Notes under the pieces: model-generated
Databases searched by the model: none
What the model saw: the letters and a program-made list of their open reading frames with translations, nothing else
Told to the model about the DNA's origin: nothing
Assembly: GCA_020744425.1 (NCBI GenBank)
Contig: JAGMUV010000003.1
Span: 2,914,001-2,978,000 of the forward strand
From: Dactylonectria macrodidyma
Lineage: Eukaryota > Ascomycota > Sordariomycetes > Hypocreales > Nectriaceae
Direction: 5' to 3'
Length of the DNA stretch: 64,000 bases
Shown here: positions 47,495 to 60,600 of the stretch, one piece after another
How positions within the stretch are numbered: position 1 is the stretch's first letter
How the letters are laid out: each line of letters opens with the position of its first letter
Position numbers and translations under genes: made by a program

Positions 47495-50400
47495 GTGTAC
47501 TTGTCGGTCACGATTGATTCAGATGCAGCTTCTGTCAGCGATTGATTTATTCATTGCTCAGAGTTGGTGGATGATGAACAGGTGGTATCTACTGTCCACC
47601 TACATTACAATGCGACTCAGCCTCATGTAAGGTTCATGTGAAGGGAGGGATGGACGGCTTTGATCAGATTCACTAGCATCACTCCACAACAATTCAGCCC
47701 AGGCAGCAAAGGCGCAAATTATGGACTACGCAGAAACATGTAATTACCACATCTTCCACCTTGATGCAAGGCAAACAACGTGGTAATGACGGAGATGATC
47801 AGGTTGTGACCTAACGACGCCGACTACCCTATACCGACGCAGCCCAACGCCAGTAGCACAAAACAAGGAACACGAGGGATGAAAGATCGATATAAGTCAA
47901 CCATTTGTAGCCATTGGGTCGTATAAATGAACCTGAATCACCAAAATGTCACACTGACTCGATTGGCGATATAATTTAGCAATGAACTTAAAAAAAGAGG
48001 TGAAGGTTCGCGATTGTGTTCGTGAAACACCATCGCGAGTGACAACTAACGCAGGCGCAAGAGACAACCACGGGACATGTTACGGTAAACCCAAGTGGTT
48101 AGGCAGTCGGCAGCACGTTTCCCCAGCAGTAAATCAACTCTACCCGCAGAGAAAACACCCTACCCTACATCAGTCGTTGTCCATTGTCCCATTTCCCCCA
48201 AGTCCGCACTTGCCTCGCAGGATCTACCGGACCACCACCATCAAGGTCCCAATCCATTGATGCGTGAGAAGCCGACTCGGAACAGCAGCCAAGATCAATT
48301 GACTGATTGTTAATCCATTAACAATGCCTACGAAACCCGTGGAAAGCCGGTCGGCCGGATCTCAATTGCTTTCCCCCAGAACGAAAAACAACCGGGTAAT
48401 CACACCACAGATGGAACCACACTGATCTGTTCCGGTCTCGCCCGTCTATGGCCATCCCCGTCCAACACCCGGATTTGAGATTTCTCTTCAAGCCTCAAGC
48501 CCCAAGGAGTAAAGCTCAAGTCAAAGGCGAAGGCGCAGGCGCAGGTACAGGCTCTGTCACAAGCACGAGAACCCTCCACATCACAATCACAACCAAATAG
48601 GCCAATACTTGGAGCCATGGGTAGGCATTCCGCACTGCACCCTCCCCGTCCCCGTCCCCGGGAACCAGGTACTCCAGGAAGCACCAGGACAAGGACTCTC
48701 TAGTCTGTTGTTTGAGCCCGGGACAGAATAAGGCCACGAAAATGCCATCCTGGCCCTGCCTGTCACCCGGGGTAAAACAACGCGCCACTTGACGTCCTCA
48801 ACGACAAAATCCCAGGAGGCTGGTTCTCGACGGACCTTTTCTTCAACCCTTCACCAGCCGCGCGCGCGGTGCAGGGTCCAGCCAGGTGCAGCTCAGCGCA
48901 CACACCGACCTGAGGCCCCTTCTCGCCCTCCTCAACGCTTCCCGCCCCCAGGCCTAGACGAGAATCAGTCCATTCCCGCCTTTGACAGCTGCTGCAAGAG
49001 AAGTACTTCGTATGAGGAGTGTGAGGAGTGATGGAGAAGAACGGCAACAAACAGGGACCGCCCTCGGCGCGTGAACTCGGCACCCGTTGCTGAAAAAAAA
49101 TCGGAACAAAGGCCCTTGCAAAACTAGATGGTAGTATCTCACACAATCTCTCACAATCCAAGAACCCCTTCTTGCTGCTACCCTGTACGTACTTCGTACT
49201 TGTTGGTCTTTGGCCGACCTTCTCGCAGCCCGCCGAACTGGGTCCTTAGTTGCCCACATATCCAGCCGCAGAGAGGCGATCTCCGAGGACGCAGCGGCAA
49301 TGGCTACGGCAAGGCTGTCAGAGAGTAGCAGTTCGCTCTGCCCCATGTTGCAAAGCCCCCCTCCAACCATCCCAATCCTTCATTGAGGCATCATCGGGTC
49401 CTGCGGGTGCGCGGCAAGAACTCTCTGTGCCGCATCGGTTCGGGCCCGACCCGTGGGGGATCCAACGCAATGCATCTCATGTGCGTGGACCGACGAGGCG
49501 TCGACTTCGACTCCTGCTCTAGAACCTAGAACAGACGCAGAGCTCCAGGGGCAATTCTGAAAACTGACAGGAGTGAGGAAACACGTCTGCGCCGCGTGCC
49601 TCTGAGATGCATGTACATGATGAATGTGATTGAATCCTCCAGCCTCGAGCTGAAAGAGTTCTCCACCATGCCTGAATTTCCTGTCGAATCCTTTCAAGGG
49701 ACCCAAGGGACCCAGGGGATTCAAGGGAACGTAGTCCCACAGTCAATCGCCGAAGGGCTTCGTAGTTTAGGCGAACGAAGTATCAATAGAGAGGAGTACC
49801 AAGTACGTACATTGGATGTGGGAGAGGAACCCAGAAACCGTCTGGGGTGGTCGTGGTTAGTCGTCGTCGTGAGAAGAGGGGCCGGCAGCGTCCCGATCGA
49901 TCACAGGGCGTATTCCGCGCACTAGAAAACACAATGATCAAGGAAGGGGAAACTTGAGAAGCTTGGGAACCAACAGCATGCCTGGATCAGAAGCGCTCGA
50001 TGCATCGCTCTCTCTAAAGATACCCAATCGCTCAAAAAAGAAAATAGAAACGGGCATGGAGTCGTCTCCGGTCCCGAAAACAGTCTGCACCCTGGCGGCC
50101 GCGTGCCGTGGTCGGAAGAACAAGCCTGAATGAGGCACTGCCACCGGCGCCCCCTCAAAGGGCAGAGCTTGCGAATGGATTGACGGGACGAGCCGACGCT
50201 GATGCACCAGGGTTTTGCACCTTTTGGACTCCCCGGACCTGGAAATCCCATCAACTGGGACGCGCTCCGCCTACCCTGCCTGCTCACCTGTTCTCTCGTT
50301 CGCTTGCCCTGGTCTAACTAGCAGGAGAACTTGGGCCTGGGGTTTGCGGACGTGCCCCCCCCTCCCCCCTCCCCCCTCCCCCTCGCGATCGGGGAGGAGA

Positions 50401-53400
50401 CAGGAGAGCAAAGTGGACTTGCTAAGGTACGAGCCTGAAACCTTGAACAGGAAGGCGAGGAAACAAGTCATGGAGAGGAGAGGATGGAGAAGGGAGAGAA
50501 GTGTAGGGGATAGGATGCGTAGGGGAGGGGAGACCTGGTCGGGCAAGATCTCAAGAGCTCGAGATGCTTAAAGACAACCAGGGGTTTGGGGATCGGGAAC
50601 GCAACGAGGTTGCAAGAGACAAGAGGGGACATGCACACTCTGGAGCTGAATCTTGACGCAGGGGAGATGTGACCAAGTCGATTCGCCCGACTGCTGGGTC
50701 GATCCTCAACGCGATGTCACCTCGACACCTGGCCCACCTGGCCCGATACCCTGGTTCGATGAACCCCACGACTCCCACCCACTACCTCATACATCATAGT
50801 CCCAGCATTCGCCAAACGTCACCAAAGGGAGAGCTGCAAGGCTTGAACTCATACGCACCGCCACCGCGCCACACCACACCCAGATAGATGGCAATCGGCG
50901 ATACACTGCGTTAGTGGTGAGTGCGAAGAGTTGCATGAGCGAACCGAGGAGGCCCGCGACTCATAACTCGGGAGTTGGAGTGTTCGTGGCTGGCTGCTAC
51001 TGTAGCATCCATAAGACGCCAGTCCGCACCGGGGAGGTCACCGACCCCTTGCGTCCAGTGAAGTCCGATCAACATCAGTGCGTGAACCTCCATCTCGCAT
51101 ACATGGATGGATGGGGGTTTGGGTCAGCAAATACTGCCGAAGAATTTCGGACACTCCTTTCAATGCGAGTCTCCTACAACGACGCCCTAGGCGCCGCACG
51201 AGGCTTTCGATGATCATATCTCACAAAATTAACAGCTGCAACTGCAACTGCAACTGGTGCTCCGGGGTCTGGACGAACCCGGTGATGCGGGGCTTTTGAT
51301 TGGAGGGCAGATCGAGTATATACATACTCATTGCGACATGGCGTTCAAAATATGACTGAGAAGAGATGATGGAGACAACAGTCGATGGAGACAAGACGTC
51401 AAGGTATGAAGCGCGGCTGCACCTTGTGCAAGTGAGGTCAATCCAGGGTTGGTTTGACTGACCGGTTGTGTATTGCTTGAATCCTTGGTACTCGCATCAC
51501 TTCACACAGGTTGGTTACCATGGCCCCAGGATCTTGGGCGCCCCTGCTGCTCCCAGACATATTCCCATAGGCTATCGCGGAGCTTGCAAGTTACGTTGGC
51601 TGTCGTGTCATCCCGGCCGTGGTGTTTACCCTGTAGAGGGGTGATGGTTATTACGGTGATGGCGACGGTCGATTGGGATGGTGGCACGCCCTGATTCCCT
51701 AGTTCTCGGTCTGTCATTTTTTCCCCTCCCGGTTGGACGTCAGGCTCTGGGAAATGGCATCACGATCGGCGGCGTTGCAAGTTAAGCAGCACGGCGGCGA
51801 TGCAAAAGCCACAGACTGTGTCTTGGGACCGACGACGACCACTACTACATCCCGCCTGGTTGCATCCTGGTACGGGATGAAAATGTGAGAGATGACAGGA
51901 CATGGGGTGTATGACCAGGTGCTGGGAACTACGACTGCTGAATCTCAGAGGAGGGTTGGATTGGGAGGGAGGTTCAGCACCAATGTGGCGGCATGGGTAG
52001 GGTGTATGGAACCCCACGGAGAGCAGAGAAGAGAGGAGATGTGAAAAGAAAAAAATGACAGAAATAATGAAAAGACGGGATGACCGTAAACGGAGAGCAT
52101 GTACCCTTGACACATGATCCTTGGGCTGAGTCCCATCGAGCTGAGGTTGTGGCGGGATGGATGCACGATTTGGGCAAAGAGGGACGTGATCGGGGGGGGA
52201 GAGATGGCGTACTCCGCCCGGGAAGGACATCACCCGTAGATGCGACAGGACCATGTGGAGGTTGTCGTAGGGTACCTAGATTAAACGATAGGTATGGCAG
52301 GGCGTGGCATAGTGAGGCGTCGGCGAACGAGATGGGTGGACTTACGGGTAGATGAGGCAAGATGGAGCAAGATGTGGGAGGGAGGGTGTATCTTACGCAT
52401 GCAACGCAAACAATCCCACCAGGGTGCAATACCACCAAGGTGCAATAGCGTGCACCCAACCTCAACCCGCGTTGAAGGGGGATAGGGGAACATTTGACTT
52501 ATAGGGTGCTGATGATAATGACGGGGGGGGGAGGGCAAAGAGGGAAGTGAGATGTGACAAGCTAGAGTTGCGATATGGCGATGGGAATGGGCCAGATTCT
52601 GGTACGCGATGCGCGGGACGGCCTCCGGACGCTCGCTCCGGCGTCTGTGTGTCTGACGGAGCTGGTGTCCCGTATTGTCGAGTGCCGCATGTGTCGTCCG
52701 GGTGTGAGTCTCGTACCTGAAATTTGTCATATCTCATATGCCAGGCCGCGACGTCCGACAGTCTTAGGTCGTTCGGGCTAGCAGCTATGTGAGGAGTAGT
52801 AGGGAGAACAGGAACCGCAGCCTGGCAGCAGTAATCCGCTGCGCTTAACTAAGAGCGCTAGAAGGTGCGTCTGCACGTGCGTGCGGCGTGTGTGGCATGC
52901 GCGTGTGTGGCGGCAGTCGCAGCCGTGTTGCGACTGCTGGGCTAAGGAGAGGTTCAAGGTCTGTGTGGCTACAGTAGCTTGGTACGCACAATCCATGGCT
53001 GTGGACCACGGTGTCGGGATAGTACTAGGGACATTTTTCTTTCTCTGGTGGCGGTGGCACGAATGCGTAGATGGATGACAGATGGTCCGAGATGTGGCAG
53101 CTAAACCATTGCTCTAGGTGCAGCAGTAGCAGACTTGGGAGGTAGGGGCTGGATAGGGCAGTCTGTGGCTCAGGCGCGGGGGCACAGGCGCCGTCTTGGC
53201 TCAGAGGGGCTGGGGGAACTGAACTCGCGCCCTCATAGGCCTGAACGAGTCACCGAAACTGTCTCTGCCCCATATCGATTCGCACGTCTTTGCGCTGGAC
53301 CAGCCAATGCCCGTGGCGCGATGCATCAGTGCATCACCAGCTGTACGCTCGGACACTGCAGCCCGTCTATCTGGAGTCTGGACGAACGGGCTTGCTCTGG

Positions 53401-56400
53401 TGCCGTTTTGGCCATTCTTTTGTGCTTGGCCGACGTGATACGCATGAGGCAAGCCCGACTACTGCAGGCGCCCCCCGCGGTGGCGGTTCTGTCATTACGA
53501 GATTCGGGAAGAAAACCAAACTGACATGGGGGAAACGGGATGAAAAATCGAATTCTATTGGGGTGCGCGCCTGCTTCGGATACATTGGTCCAATCCGTTT
53601 CTGTCCCGCTATGCAGCAAATGCCGGCACCCTTGCCCAGCCGCGTCCACCTTGAGATGCGGGTGCATTTGCTGGGACACCATGCAAGCAGAGGCGTTCCG
53701 TTCCGTCCCCACGGACATGTCAACACAAGCCTTCTTGCAAACCTCTTCTCGTATGCAGTCTGCTGTGAAACCCCTTTTCAAATCCCGATGCGGACGACGT
53801 TGCATTGAAACGGCTTGAATACTAATAAACCGATTACCGCGCTGTCACCTGTTCAAGGCCGTCTAATGAATCTATTGCTACTCACTGATCCGCATGCACG
53901 TTGGAAACCAGCCATTGGCAGTTGCTGACGCCATTGCCATCCAGGCAAGACATTGACAGCCAGCCTGGCAACTAGTCCATCAGCCCGACGAAACTATTAC
54001 TGGCCTGGAAATCCACCACCCTCATCCTATGGTTTCGTGAGCCCGTCAGCCTTCTTAATCGAGGTTAAAGGTGGCGGACATGTGTCACCTGTTGCCTCTA
54101 CCATCTCTGCTCTGATGAGATAACTGGGCCGGCAGAATGACTTGATTGCTGCAATGGCGCACCCGTCTCACTTGACTCAGCGAGTAACAACGAGGATAGT
54201 ATGGCATACGTGAACCGACCCCGCCAAGGCAGTTTTCTATCATGCTGGCATCATTCAGTGAGCTTGGAGGCATCATGGGTACCGCACTAGCAACTCAACC
54301 AACTTTGGCGGGTTGTTTTCTGCTGGCAGCCCACCCATTCCCGGGCTGCCTGTCAACCCACGCACAGAGGAATAGAGCCGTCTAGTTCCCGTGGTCCCGC
54401 TCTTCCCAGTGAAACGGCGCTGGCTTCTGAAAAATGAAATGAAATAAAAGCAACGTAAAAACTTCACTTAGCTAGGAATGGATAACTAGCAAAGAGCAGC
54501 CGGATAAGAAAAAAAAAACGGCTGGACCCCCAAAAAAGCAAAAGGGGCGGACAGCGGCGTCTCTGAAAATCCGCCCCAGAGTTAGCCGTGTGTCCGCCCG
54601 TCGTTGTCTTCCCGCCCGTGGTCGCGGCGCCGGTGAAACGGTGGCTCGGGGCGCAACGTTGGCTTCGGGAGAGTGAGAGAAGCCAGGATAATGGACGGCC
54701 GGGAACTACTACGTAGCATGGAATCGCTCCGATCTCTCATTGCTCATCCCAAGCGAGACAACAGACTAGACCAGGGGGGTTGCGATTGATAAAAGTGGGC
54801 GTTTCGACACAGCACGCCTCTTCAGCCATTTTTGCAGTATTTTGCGCGTCAAGCTGAACAGAAAAGAAACCCTTGCATCGCGGATGCGACCTGTTATCAC
54901 CGGCGTGGGATCTCATCTCGAAAAAATCTCTGCGGCGGGCCGGTCTGTGGGGGGGCGCAACGGGGCGAGATCATGGGTTGCAACCCCCAAAAGGGCGCTT
55001 TGGGCGAAACGCCAGGGGGGCAGATCACCCAAAAGAGGATCAGACCCCATGGTACTTCGTAGATGGAGTTGCGCCTAAGGCAGGCAGTGTCATTTGGGAG
55101 GTATGGAGGGTAGGGAGGGTAGGGGGGGAAGAGAGGGAAGCGAGCGAGCGAGGGTTTGATTTGCGGTGCATCGTTGGCCTGCGTGTGAGGTGGGAACCGC
55201 AAAAATGATAATTGATAGATCGATAATGACCGGGGGTGTGCAAGATGGATAGATTCGGGTTGAGACGACGTTGGCTAAGACAACAGGGCCCCAACGACGA
55301 TGGTTGGGCTGGATTGACTTGGCTTGTCTTTGAACTTGTGGCTCCCAAGACGTGTCTTTAACAGCCCGAAAGACAAGACAACCTAAGACATTGTACTACA
55401 TAGTACGTAGTAGATACGCACATGCAATCAATTGAATCGGGCATCATCGGTCCTCAGCGAGACAAAACGGAGGTTAGCTGCTATGCATGAGTAAGACACG
55501 CCTACGGAGCCATGCCGGGCCCAATGGCCGACTGCATCAATCAAAATCACGAGGCGTCGTGCAGCTAAACGGCCATTGCTGGATCGGTCATGCATGGGGA
55601 CAAGCCGGCGAGGGGATTGCAGGATTGCATCACCACCCGACGATATCAGCCAACCAGGCGACCGACCTACCATCCAAGAAGCCGACGCACGCCCACACTG
55701 CCGGGCCTTCACTTAGCACTGACATCTGCCCCTCCATTCCTCATCCCGAGCCCCGCAAAAAGAGATCACACAGACGCTTTTCTTGATGCTGCAGAACTAA
55801 ACAATTAACCCGCGCAACCACAACGCCAGCCTTGATGCTGCGCTGCAACGGCACCACCCACTCAGTACCTCCGACGCAAGATCAGTCCCCCCCTACTTAC
55901 TCCCACCACCCGGAGACTTCCCTCCTTCTCTCCCCCTTGCCTCGATCCTGCGGTGTTCACCGTGATGATAGATGACGATGACAGGAACTAACTCGTCAAT
56001 CGTTTCGGACGTAAGCGAGAGGGATGGAGAGGGAGGGGGGGAACATGTGAGACCAGCTAACGGTTGTTAACCCCCCATACTATTGTACGCACTACGTAGT
56101 AGTTGCTTGATTCCCCTCTGAGACTGCAAGGTACAGTGCGAGATAACAGCAAGTGTGGGTGTCGTCGAGTCTAGACGCTGATGCTCCGTCGTCCACAACC
56201 CTGTCGCAAATCCGCCCATCTGGTAATGGTGCCCCTCAAGGTTACATACGGTATCCTGACTAGGCAGACCTGGAGGCCGATCACAGCTTTCTGTTTGGGG
56301 TTAACGGTGAGGGGGGGGTTACTGGCGACGATGGGGGGAACATTACCAACAAGCTGGACTAACAGGGGCCACACACGGGGTCACAAAGAAAGCAAGGCGA

Positions 56401-57318
56401 GGCGAGGCGAGCGAAGCGATGCGACGTCCACGCGCAAGTTTCCCGGTAGTATTGCAAGCCACCGACATAGTTGCCGTGCTAATACTGTACGTGGGACATG
56501 GCGTAGCAGGGGAGACAAGGAGGAGGGAGAGATGCTGTGTAAGGCCGCCCATGTTGCACAACTCAATCGCGCCTTATCTGATTCGATTCCCATTACCTCA
56601 AGCTTTTGTCCATGCAAATATGCGTCATCAATGCTGTTCTCTAACGTTCTCTGCACCCTCCCCCCCCTTTTAGATCATCGCGACTCCTTATCCACTATGC
56701 CATTCCGTGAGGTAAACATCCATCATTACGTAGCATACGCTAGACGTCCCTTGCATAATCCAGTATGTACAGCACTGTACTCAATAATTTCTACGCATAC
56801 AGTCCGTAGCTACCGCGCATATGGGTATGGGTCACCCCCAATCGTAATCCTGGTCCCTCCACTCGAACCATAACCACACCTTCGGGAGCATTTGCATCAA
56901 ACGCTGCTACACCCAACGATGCCACACAAAGATGCCACACAAGCTGCCACGCAGGCTGGACTGGCCCATGTTCTCTCTTTCGCCAACCATGCCTTGTTTC
57001 GCGCCATCAAACCTTTTTATTCATCCGACGTTATCACCGTCGCCCTGCACATTAATAACTCTCCATTCGGTAAGCAAGCCCGTAAATCCGTTCCCGTTGG
57101 TGCCGCGTTCAGCGCCTCCCTCGCCTCGGTACGTAGTGCGGCGGCACTAGCCACCCTCGCTCCCCGACGGCCACTAAAGGTCGTTACGAACGCCGCCCGG
57201 TGGCTAGCACTCACACCTTGGCAGCTTGGGTCGGATAGCGCGCCGCGTACTCTGCTTGGTCTGCTCACCTGGGTACACTGAAATCATCATCGCCAGGCAG
57301 TTGAATCCCATCCCTACG
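47495..57318. other. Gene-poor region, no supported gene
   Basis: About 9.8 kb. Frames are short and overlap on both strands. The longest, about 230 codons at 56181-56873, crosses G and C runs and has no recognisable motif, and splice joins I tried gave nothing coherent. Low-complexity landmarks are a C/T tract at about 50354-50383, CTGCAA repeats near 51235-51256, and a triple GGGACCCAAG-like unit at about 49697-49730. No tRNA clover-leaf elements were recognised. Tiny multi-exon genes like TOM7 could still hide here. Confidence 0.5.
50354..50383. repeat. C-rich CCCCCCT repeat
   Basis: Tandem units of six or seven C followed by T, about four copies. On the minus strand it is a G-run series, which can form a G-quadruplex in principle. 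Confidence 0.85.
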
Positions 57319-57623
57319 TACACAGGTTGCCGGCATAAGTTTTGTTAGTTCGATCACTTCTAAGAAGTCACGACAATCCATCGAGACACTTCAATCTACG
57401 TTTTTTATTCTCTATTAACTATAACACAATAAAAGGCCTTGTTATAATCCTCTTTATAATATTAATACTAAGGTAGGCAGGCTGTGTTATGAAAAAGGTT
57501 AGAAATTGGTTCATCTGAGATTGAGATATTCTTCTTCGCGCGCGTAAAGCTATGTAGCTGGGCTTTCTTGGTACATAATTTAGGTGGGTCGAACTAACAA
57601 AACTTATGCCGGCAACCTGTGTA
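57319..57623. mobile_element. TA-flanked MITE with 33-bp terminal inverted repeats
   Basis: The left end (57321-57353, starting CACAGGTTGCCGGC) and the right end (57589-57621, ending GCCGGCAACCTGTG) are perfect inverted copies of 33 bp. Both are bounded on the outside by TA (57319-57320 and 57622-57623), so the element is 301 bp with a TA target duplication. The inside, about 235 bp, is AT-rich and has no open frame of note. TA duplication plus inverted repeats is the hallmark of Tc1/mariner-type transposition, and the small size and lack of a transposase mark it as non-autonomous. The family is not one I recognise. Perfect ends suggest fairly recent insertion. The surrounding DNA is gene-poor. 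Confidence 0.92.
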
Positions 57624-60600
57624 GTGTGCTTTATGGGGCTAGAAGGGGAGAGAGAAAATGGGGATTTGACCCAGCGCAGTGGTCCGCACTGACCCCATAG
57701 CGGCCCTCGACATTAGGACGCCCGCCCTTCGCTCCTTGGATGCCTTGATACCCCAGTTCGCCCAAGTTTTTGGCACTGGCAGCGAACCTAGCGGCAGTAC
57801 TAAAAACCGCCCATGAGCTACTGGCTGGCTGAGATCGCTTGGAAGTCGTTTACTGTCGCCGCGGCGGCGCTCTGAGTGGAAAAGCTGAGGCCACCTGATA
57901 TCCCCTGCGAACACGCCCAGCAGGCCTAGCAAGCCCATTGCCTGGAGAGCCGTTGTCGCCTACACCCTTCAGGTCCTGACCAAGGCACCAAGCTGGTCAG
58001 CCTGTAGTGGTGTGCTCCCAACTCCCTCTCCACACCCTTATGGCCCGGGCCCCTGTTAAGGCAATTCGTAGCGGGGGTACACTGGCTCTAGTGCTACAGT
58101 TCGGTACCTCGCGCAGCCAGGCTAAGGACCTGGGACCCCTATTGCATGGGCTTGTGACGATTCCGTGGGATGAATACGCAGCCCGCATGTAACATGATAC
58201 TCGCCCGCTCAGAGTCTGTGAGTGTTAGTGGCACCTGTAAACAGGTAGCCGGAGTTGTGCAGTGTTTACCCGACCCGGCCTGATGGGAGGCACTGACCAA
58301 TAGATAGCTAGACGCACCAACGCGGGAGGCACCACGCCGGCTTTATCCAACTCCCGCCAGTCCTCAGCCTCTCTCACCAACAAATGCCAAGGCCATGTCC
58401 AAGCTCGCCAAGTTGTCGCCCCCTGCGCCGCCCGGGCCAGTTGCTGACCTCGCCGTTGCGCCGTTGACGGCCGGCGTCCACCATACCGACGGCGTACCAT
58501 CGCCGGAGAGCAAACATTTGAGTTTGACAGGCACCGGGTCTACGGCACGGATCGCCCAGTCCGCGGGTCCGGATAGATATTTTCCCCTAATTAGTGAGTG
58601 AGTATGTAGTAGCGAACTAGTGACGGGCGAGAGGGTCAGTCCAGTCAGCCTGGTCAGTGGACGAAAACATTCATGCCTCCAGACCCTTTTGGACGGCGCG
58701 AAAACATGACACAGAATCCCGCGCGCCGTTGGCAGTTTGCTCGACCAACGTCCCGCTAAAAGCCGGTCCGAGAGACCAGCCAGCAGGGGGCGTTGTTGGT
58801 TGGGTCGGGAGAAGCAAAACGCGGGTATGGCAGAATGGGACAGAATGGAAAGGTGCGATGTGAGAGAATGAACGAGAAGATGACGAGGGGAGGTTTAGCC
58901 AATAGTCGCGGCAAGCACGGATAATGTGTGTCATGAGCCGTGGAGGATGGACTCATGTTTCCATACCTGTCTGTCGTTTGCACTCCTCAATCCGTCATCG
59001 CCAGGGCCTCTACCATCGTCGGCCGCTGTCTGGTCTGACTGTGGTGCATCGGAAGCTCCATCGCCCGGGTCTCGCCCTCATCCTCAAGGCTGATCTGTCC
59101 TGTGGATTCCGTGGACCTTCTTCACATTTCCAGGTACCTAGCATGTGTTCATCGTCATTACGGAGTTGGACCGCCCGCACTTTTCCTCTCTTTCGACCAG
59201 GCCAGACCAGGGTGGAGGCTGGTGAGTGGATGACATCCCTGATAAGGCACCACTAAGGCACACGGCAGTGAGTGGGCACAGCAGAAGGGGGGATATTTCG
59301 GGCAACCCGCAGAGCATTGCAGTGCTTTGATGCTGACAAGGGACGGCATAGAAGGGCATGGGACGAGGAGAAGTTGGCATGAAGCAATAGGCCCCCAGCT
59401 GCAGCAAAGGAGCATCAAGCAAGTGTTCCTGTTCCTGCTTCCTCCTTCTTCCCCTGCATGTGTGCCTGCGTCAGGTCCAACGTCTCCCCACTGTCCCCTC
59501 CGGCTATCTCCTCTAACGAATCCTAGATCCAGTCGTCCACCGGCCTATAGATCAGACCAGGGAGGCCACGAGACAAAAAGGGCAAAAGAAGCAAAAATTA
59601 AGGCAGAGAATCAAAACGAGGAGAAGAAAGAAAAAGCACTTAGCATTCAAGCGAGAAGTGTGGTGACAAGCTGCGCTTTGATATTGTGTGAAGCTGTGTG
59701 AGAGTGCTGAAGCACAGCCACATCCCTCATCCTCTATCTTCGGGTGTTGGCGGGCATAAGACGGGTGGGTTACGTGCCTCTGGAACCTTTGGTTCCTCTG
59801 GATTGGGCATCTCGCATTGGCCTGCCATTCTGGTTGGCCTGTGCATCCATTTGCAGGTGCGGGAGGGGGCGTGTTCCTTCTTGTCCTCCACAGAATGGGG
59901 AGAAAATTCGGGATTTATTTTTGCTGAGGTCCTCACTCGGAGTAATGCTTGGTCAATTCCTCGTCATCGTTAGGTTCGCCGCACCGGGACTTTGAACAGG
60001 GGCGATTATCCCCACACAGCCGTGCTGCTGGTCACGCGTTTGCATTGATGATGAAGCTGGGCATCGGGATTGGCGAATTGGGCTGAGGAGGGAGGAGAAC
60101 GACCTTCCCCCCTCTGAGCCCTGAGTGGTCAATTCTGGAGTCTGGACGAAACGGGAAGCATCAATATCCTCGTTGAGAGCAGTGCTGCGGATAGGCTCCA
60201 TCCAGACTGACGCAGGTCCACGTATTCGTGCTTTCTTTCTTCTTCCTGTTGACACAGTCTGCGGCAATTGAAAGCGGTTTTTTTTCCGAGGGCAATGCGA
60301 GAGAGCTCGCATGATGCAGCATTGAATTACATGACATTGGTCGACAATTTGCATTTAGGCTTGATGGACCTCGTGACTCGTGAGCGATTCCATCATCGTC
60401 CGCCGCTCCTCTGTCTCGGCTCCTCCCCGCAACTCAAGCACCCCCAACAAACCTGGCTTCAACCCCATTTCCATCTTGTAACTGCTCCATTCTTCAACAG
60501 CTCCATCCATCCATCCCTTCCATGCGAAAATATCCGTCTTTTACACAGCCGGTCAGCAAGCATCTCGTCCACACCCCTCCCCGATTTTCTCTTCACCGGC

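Noticed and set aside
56181..56873. 230-codon plus-strand frame
   Set aside because: Low-complexity, no motif, overlaps minus-strand frames of similar quality; length is possible by chance in DNA of this GC content.
56892..57281. 129-codon frame next to the MITE, thought to be a gene broken by the insertion
   Set aside because: The frame stops before the element, and sequence beyond the element does not continue any recognisable protein.
53371..60150. 16-bp repeat CTGGAGTCTGGACGAA at about 53.37 and 60.13 kb
   Set aside because: About half such a match is expected by chance in 64 kb, and similarity does not extend into the flanks.
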